From assembly GCA_020025915.1 (NCBI GenBank), contig JAHHRH010000066.1:1-7304 (forward strand): a DNA stretch of 7,304 nucleotides, given 5' to 3'. Under the pieces are notes generated by a model. The model saw only the letters and a list, made by a program, of their open reading frames with translations. It searched no databases and was not told the origin of the DNA. Position numbers and translations under genes: made by a program. Below, piece by piece: positions 5,487-7,304 of this stretch (position 1 is the first letter of the stretch; the number at the start of each line of letters is the position of its first letter). This stretch comes from Sutterella sp. (GTDB lineage: Bacteria; Pseudomonadota; Gammaproteobacteria; Burkholderiales; Burkholderiaceae_F).

Positions 5487-6962
5487 ATGACTGATACGAC
5501 ACGCCGCGATTTCTTCAAAACCGCCGCTATAAGCGCGGTCGGTGCTGGTGCTTCCTTGACGGCATCGACGGTTGCTGCAAAGCCTGCAGGTAATACTAAC
5601 TACGACGTGATTATTTTGGGCGCCGGTTGTGGTGGCTTAACATGTGCTATTCGCGCTGCACAAAATGGACTTAAGCCGATTCTTCTCGAAAAAATGCCGA
5701 TGCCTGCAGGTAACACGATTTATGCGGCTGGTTTCTTCCTTGGTACGAATACTTCTTTTCAGAAAGCAAAAGGTGTAAAAGGTGACACTCCAGAAGCTTT
5801 TCTTAAGGACTGGATGAAGGTTTCTCAAGGCAAGGCTGTTGAAAAGCTTGCAAAGGTTGTTTGCGATAACGCCGATACTACACTTGAATGGCTACATGAC
5901 TATTGCGGTATAAATTTCGCTGCGGGGTCAAAGTTGGTTTGGCCGATGTTGAGCCGTGCTCACCTTGTGACGGGGAAGGTCAAGCCGGGTGGTGGTCAGC
6001 TCGCTTTGACAATGCTAGAAAAAGCAAAGTCACTAGGTGTAGAAGTTCGCTTCAATACAAAAGCTGTGGCTCTGTTGTCTGATGAAAAGACTGGTGCTGT
6101 GATTGGGGTGCGCATCAAGACGAAGACTGGAATTTCTGAACTTACTTCTAAGTTTGGCGTTGTCTTGGCGACAGGTGGTTTCTCTGCTAACCAGGCTATG
6201 GTTACTCAGTTCATTGGTTCTGCCGGTGCCAAAATGCCGATCCGAGGTTCTCGGATCATCGCTGGTGAAAATATCACTTTGACGGCACCATTCTTGCCGA
6301 AAGTTGTCAATGTTGACCAATATCATTGTGGTCCGATCTATGGTCCAACTGGTGCTAATCCGCTTAACATCGTTAACAACGGTATTTGTGTTAATGGCGA
6401 AGGTGTACGCTTCACGGACGAAGGTCAGACCTACGTTCAGATGGCGCGTGATGTGGCTAGCAAGACGCCGACAAATTGGGCTTACATGATTGTTGACCAG
6501 GTTGCGCACGACATTCCTGTGTTGGCGAACGACTGGGAATCCTATAAGCGTACTGGTGCCCCTGTTTATGTGGGAAACACCATTGAGGAAGCTGCTAAGA
6601 AGGCAGGGTTGCCAGTTGATGCTGTGGTTGGGACGGTTAATGAATACAACAAAAGCGTTCATGAAGGTAAGACAGGAACTATGGTGCCACCCAATTCTTT
6701 GCCGAAGGCTCGTCTCGTTGAAAAGAATCCGTTCTACATTGTACCTTATCAGGGGGGGATGACTGCAACCTTTGGTGGCCCGATGATTAATGTGAAGGGG
6801 CAGGTGCTTGACACTGAAAATCATGCAATTGATGGTTTGTTTGCGATCGGTAACGCCGCTGGTGGTCTCTTCTACGACAACTACATAGGTGGGGCTCAGC
6901 TTACCAGTGCTGCCGTTTACGGTATCGTTGTCGCAGATTTCTTGAAGGGCAAGTCAAAGTAA
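5487..6962 (+). CDS. Tat-exported FAD-dependent oxidoreductase, tricarballylate dehydrogenase/ketosteroid dehydrogenase-like branch
   Basis: This is a 491-aa FAD_binding_2 flavoprotein exported in folded form to the periplasm. Residues 1-33 are a clear Tat signal: TTRRDFFKTAA (R6, R7), a small-residue hydrophobic stretch and cleavage near STVAAKP. FAD-binding motifs are VIILGAGCGGLTCA (G45, G47, G50), with E68 at the end of strand 2, VVLATGGFSAN (226-235), and the C-terminal GLFAIGNAAGG with FYDNYIGGAQLTSAAVYG. That last motif resembles TcuA-type FAD dehydrogenases, not classical fumarate reductase. By eye alignment to Fcc3, R402 becomes Y316 (EGQTYVQ), R544 becomes Y466 (DNYIGG), H504 becomes A427 (TATFGG) and H365 is kept as H280 (DQYHC). 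It has no CXXCH haem motif. The gene has its own strong ribosome binding site and appears to use a more selective codon set than its neighbours, which suggests high expression. Direction of reaction and substrate are unknown. Confidence 0.88.
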   Translation: MTDTTRRDFFKTAAISAVGAGASLTASTVAAKPAGNTNYDVIILGAGCGGLTCAIRAAQNGLKPILLEKMPMPAGNTIYAAGFFLGTNTSFQKAKGVKGDTPEAFLKDWMKVSQGKAVEKLAKVVCDNADTTLEWLHDYCGINFAAGSKLVWPMLSRAHLVTGKVKPGGGQLALTMLEKAKSLGVEVRFNTKAVALLSDEKTGAVIGVRIKTKTGISELTSKFGVVLATGGFSANQAMVTQFIGSAGAKMPIRGSRIIAGENITLTAPFLPKVVNVDQYHCGPIYGPTGANPLNIVNNGICVNGEGVRFTDEGQTYVQMARDVASKTPTNWAYMIVDQVAHDIPVLANDWESYKRTGAPVYVGNTIEEAAKKAGLPVDAVVGTVNEYNKSVHEGKTGTMVPPNSLPKARLVEKNPFYIVPYQGGMTATFGGPMINVKGQVLDTENHAIDGLFAIGNAAGGLFYDNYIGGAQLTSAAVYGIVVADFLKGKSK

Positions 6963-7003
6963 ATCAATTTTAACTTGTGATGCTCATCAAATGAAAAGTT
7001 AAT

Positions 7004-7035
7004 CACTGGACCGACCTCGTAGGGTCGGTTCAGTG
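7004..7035 (+). terminator. Strong stem-loop after the second flavoprotein gene
   Basis: CACTGGACCGACC (7004-7016) pairs over 13 bp with GGTCGGTTCAGTG (7023-7035), with one G-T pair and a 6-base loop. It lies 42 bases after the stop codon. The plus strand after the stem has no T-run (CATAAAGATAAAAAG), so it is either an imperfect terminator or a 3'-end stabilising hairpin. On the minus strand it is followed by a short TTTT, so it could also act on leftward transcripts. Confidence 0.6.
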
Positions 7036-7159
7036 CATAAAGATAAAAAGATTGTAATGATAATCGTAACACTGTTTGCTTGATAGTTAAATGCTGACAT
7101 CTACTCACATTTCTAACTAGGGCAGGTCTGGACAAATCAATCAAGGGTCACTTTCATGT

Positions 7160-7210
7160 TGTCAAGCGACGTCTAAAAATGCACAGCGAACGACTCGAGA
7201 AAGTGCACAG
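7160..7210 (+). repeat. Possible IS21-family-like end with a repeated AAA(A/G)TGCACAG motif
   Basis: From 7160 the sequence reads TGTCAAGCGACGTC, followed by AAAATGCACAG (7176-7186) and then AAAGTGCACAG (7200-7210), two copies 24 bases apart. A TGT-starting end with internal near-direct repeats is a feature of IS21-family termini, where they bind the IstA transposase. Only about 100 bases follow before the window ends, no coding sequence is visible, and the call rests on pattern memory. Confidence 0.3.
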
Positions 7211-7219
7211 GCCGGTTTC

Positions 7220-7255
7220 AAAAGGAGGGGCGGCACGCCAGTGCAGCCTCTTTTT
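7220..7255 (+). terminator. Rho-independent terminator just upstream of a group II intron
   Basis: GAGG (7225-7228) pairs with CCTC (7247-7250), and GCAC (7233-7236) pairs with GTGC (7241-7244) around a GCCA loop, with a small internal loop between the two helices. A run of A (7220-7223) precedes the stem and TTTTT (7251-7255) follows it. This is the classical form of an intrinsic terminator on the plus strand and, because of the A-run, partly on the minus strand. Confidence 0.65.
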
Positions 7256-7257
7256 CA

Positions 7258-7304
7258 GTGCGCCTAGCATGGGCGCGTTCTAATGGGTGAAAGTCCCGAG
7301 CGCA
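7258..7304 (+). mobile_element. 5' end of a bacterial group II intron (runs off the window)
   Basis: GTGCG at 7258 matches the conserved first bases of bacterial group II introns. The following sequence forms the expected short hairpin (GCGCC...GGCGC) and then contains TGGGTGAAAGTCCCG (7283-7297), a strongly conserved part of domain I near the 5' end in many bacterial introns with a reverse transcriptase/maturase gene. Only 47 bases are present; the maturase ORF and domains V/VI would lie beyond the right edge. The exon junction is read as TTTTTCA|GTGCG, 2 bases after the terminator T-run. The plus strand is the sense strand of the intron. Structural class cannot be told from this much. Confidence 0.8.

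Noticed and set aside
6033..6824. Long open frame of 263 codons on the minus strand inside the second flavoprotein gene
   Set aside because: It is antisense to a gene with full family motifs, has no ribosome binding site and no recognisable domain; codon bias of the real gene explains its length.
6917..7144. 75-codon minus-strand open frame after the second flavoprotein gene
   Set aside because: It runs through the stem-loop at 7004-7035 and into the flavoprotein 3' end, has no ribosome binding site and no familiar sequence.
1..7304. CRISPR array, tRNA or rRNA gene
   Set aside because: I saw no regularly spaced direct repeats, no tRNA cloverleaf with a conserved T-arm and no rRNA sequence on either strand.

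Overview
The window (about 7.3 kb, moderate G+C) looks like a chromosomal piece of an anaerobic or microaerobic gut betaproteobacterium of the Sutterellaceae type (Sutterella, Parasutterella and relatives). This is inferred from gene style only: Tat-exported FAD 'fumarate reductase-like' flavoproteins next to a two-component system whose sensor carries a periplasmic PhnD/TtrS-like binding domain. No marker gene confirms the taxon.

Layout. Bases 1-1260 are decayed insertion sequences read on the minus strand. An IS3-like element (about 86-1101) has short TGTCAAAA inverted ends and an apparent 5-bp target duplication (ATAGA). It keeps a frameshifted orfA and has lost nearly all of orfB. It sits inside the N-terminal part of an older transposase gene that resembles the IS1634/IS4 group. 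Bases 1260-1451 are an AT-rich upstream region for the next operon.

Bases 1452-5328 form a tight plus-strand operon of three overlapping genes: a membrane sensor histidine kinase with a periplasmic substrate-binding domain (601 aa), a FixJ/TtrR-type response regulator (209 aa), and an exported FAD_binding_2 flavoprotein reductase (483 aa). A 158-bp gap with an inverted repeat follows. After it comes a second Tat-exported flavoprotein (491 aa, start at 5487) with a strong ribosome binding site.

The simplest reading is a substrate-responsive periplasmic respiration module. The sensor would bind a small molecule in the periplasm, the regulator would switch on one or both flavoproteins, and these would reduce (or oxidise) an organic compound at the expense of a separate cytochrome c or quinol donor. 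Neither flavoprotein carries a CXXCH haem site, and no cytochrome is encoded here. By eye alignment to Shewanella fumarate reductase, the two active sites differ from fumarate reductase and from each other, so fumarate is probably not the substrate of either; the real substrates are unknown.

Bases 6963-7304 hold a stem-loop after the second flavoprotein, a stretch resembling an IS21-family end, a good rho-independent terminator, and, starting 3 bases after its T-run, the 5' end of a group II intron that runs off the window.
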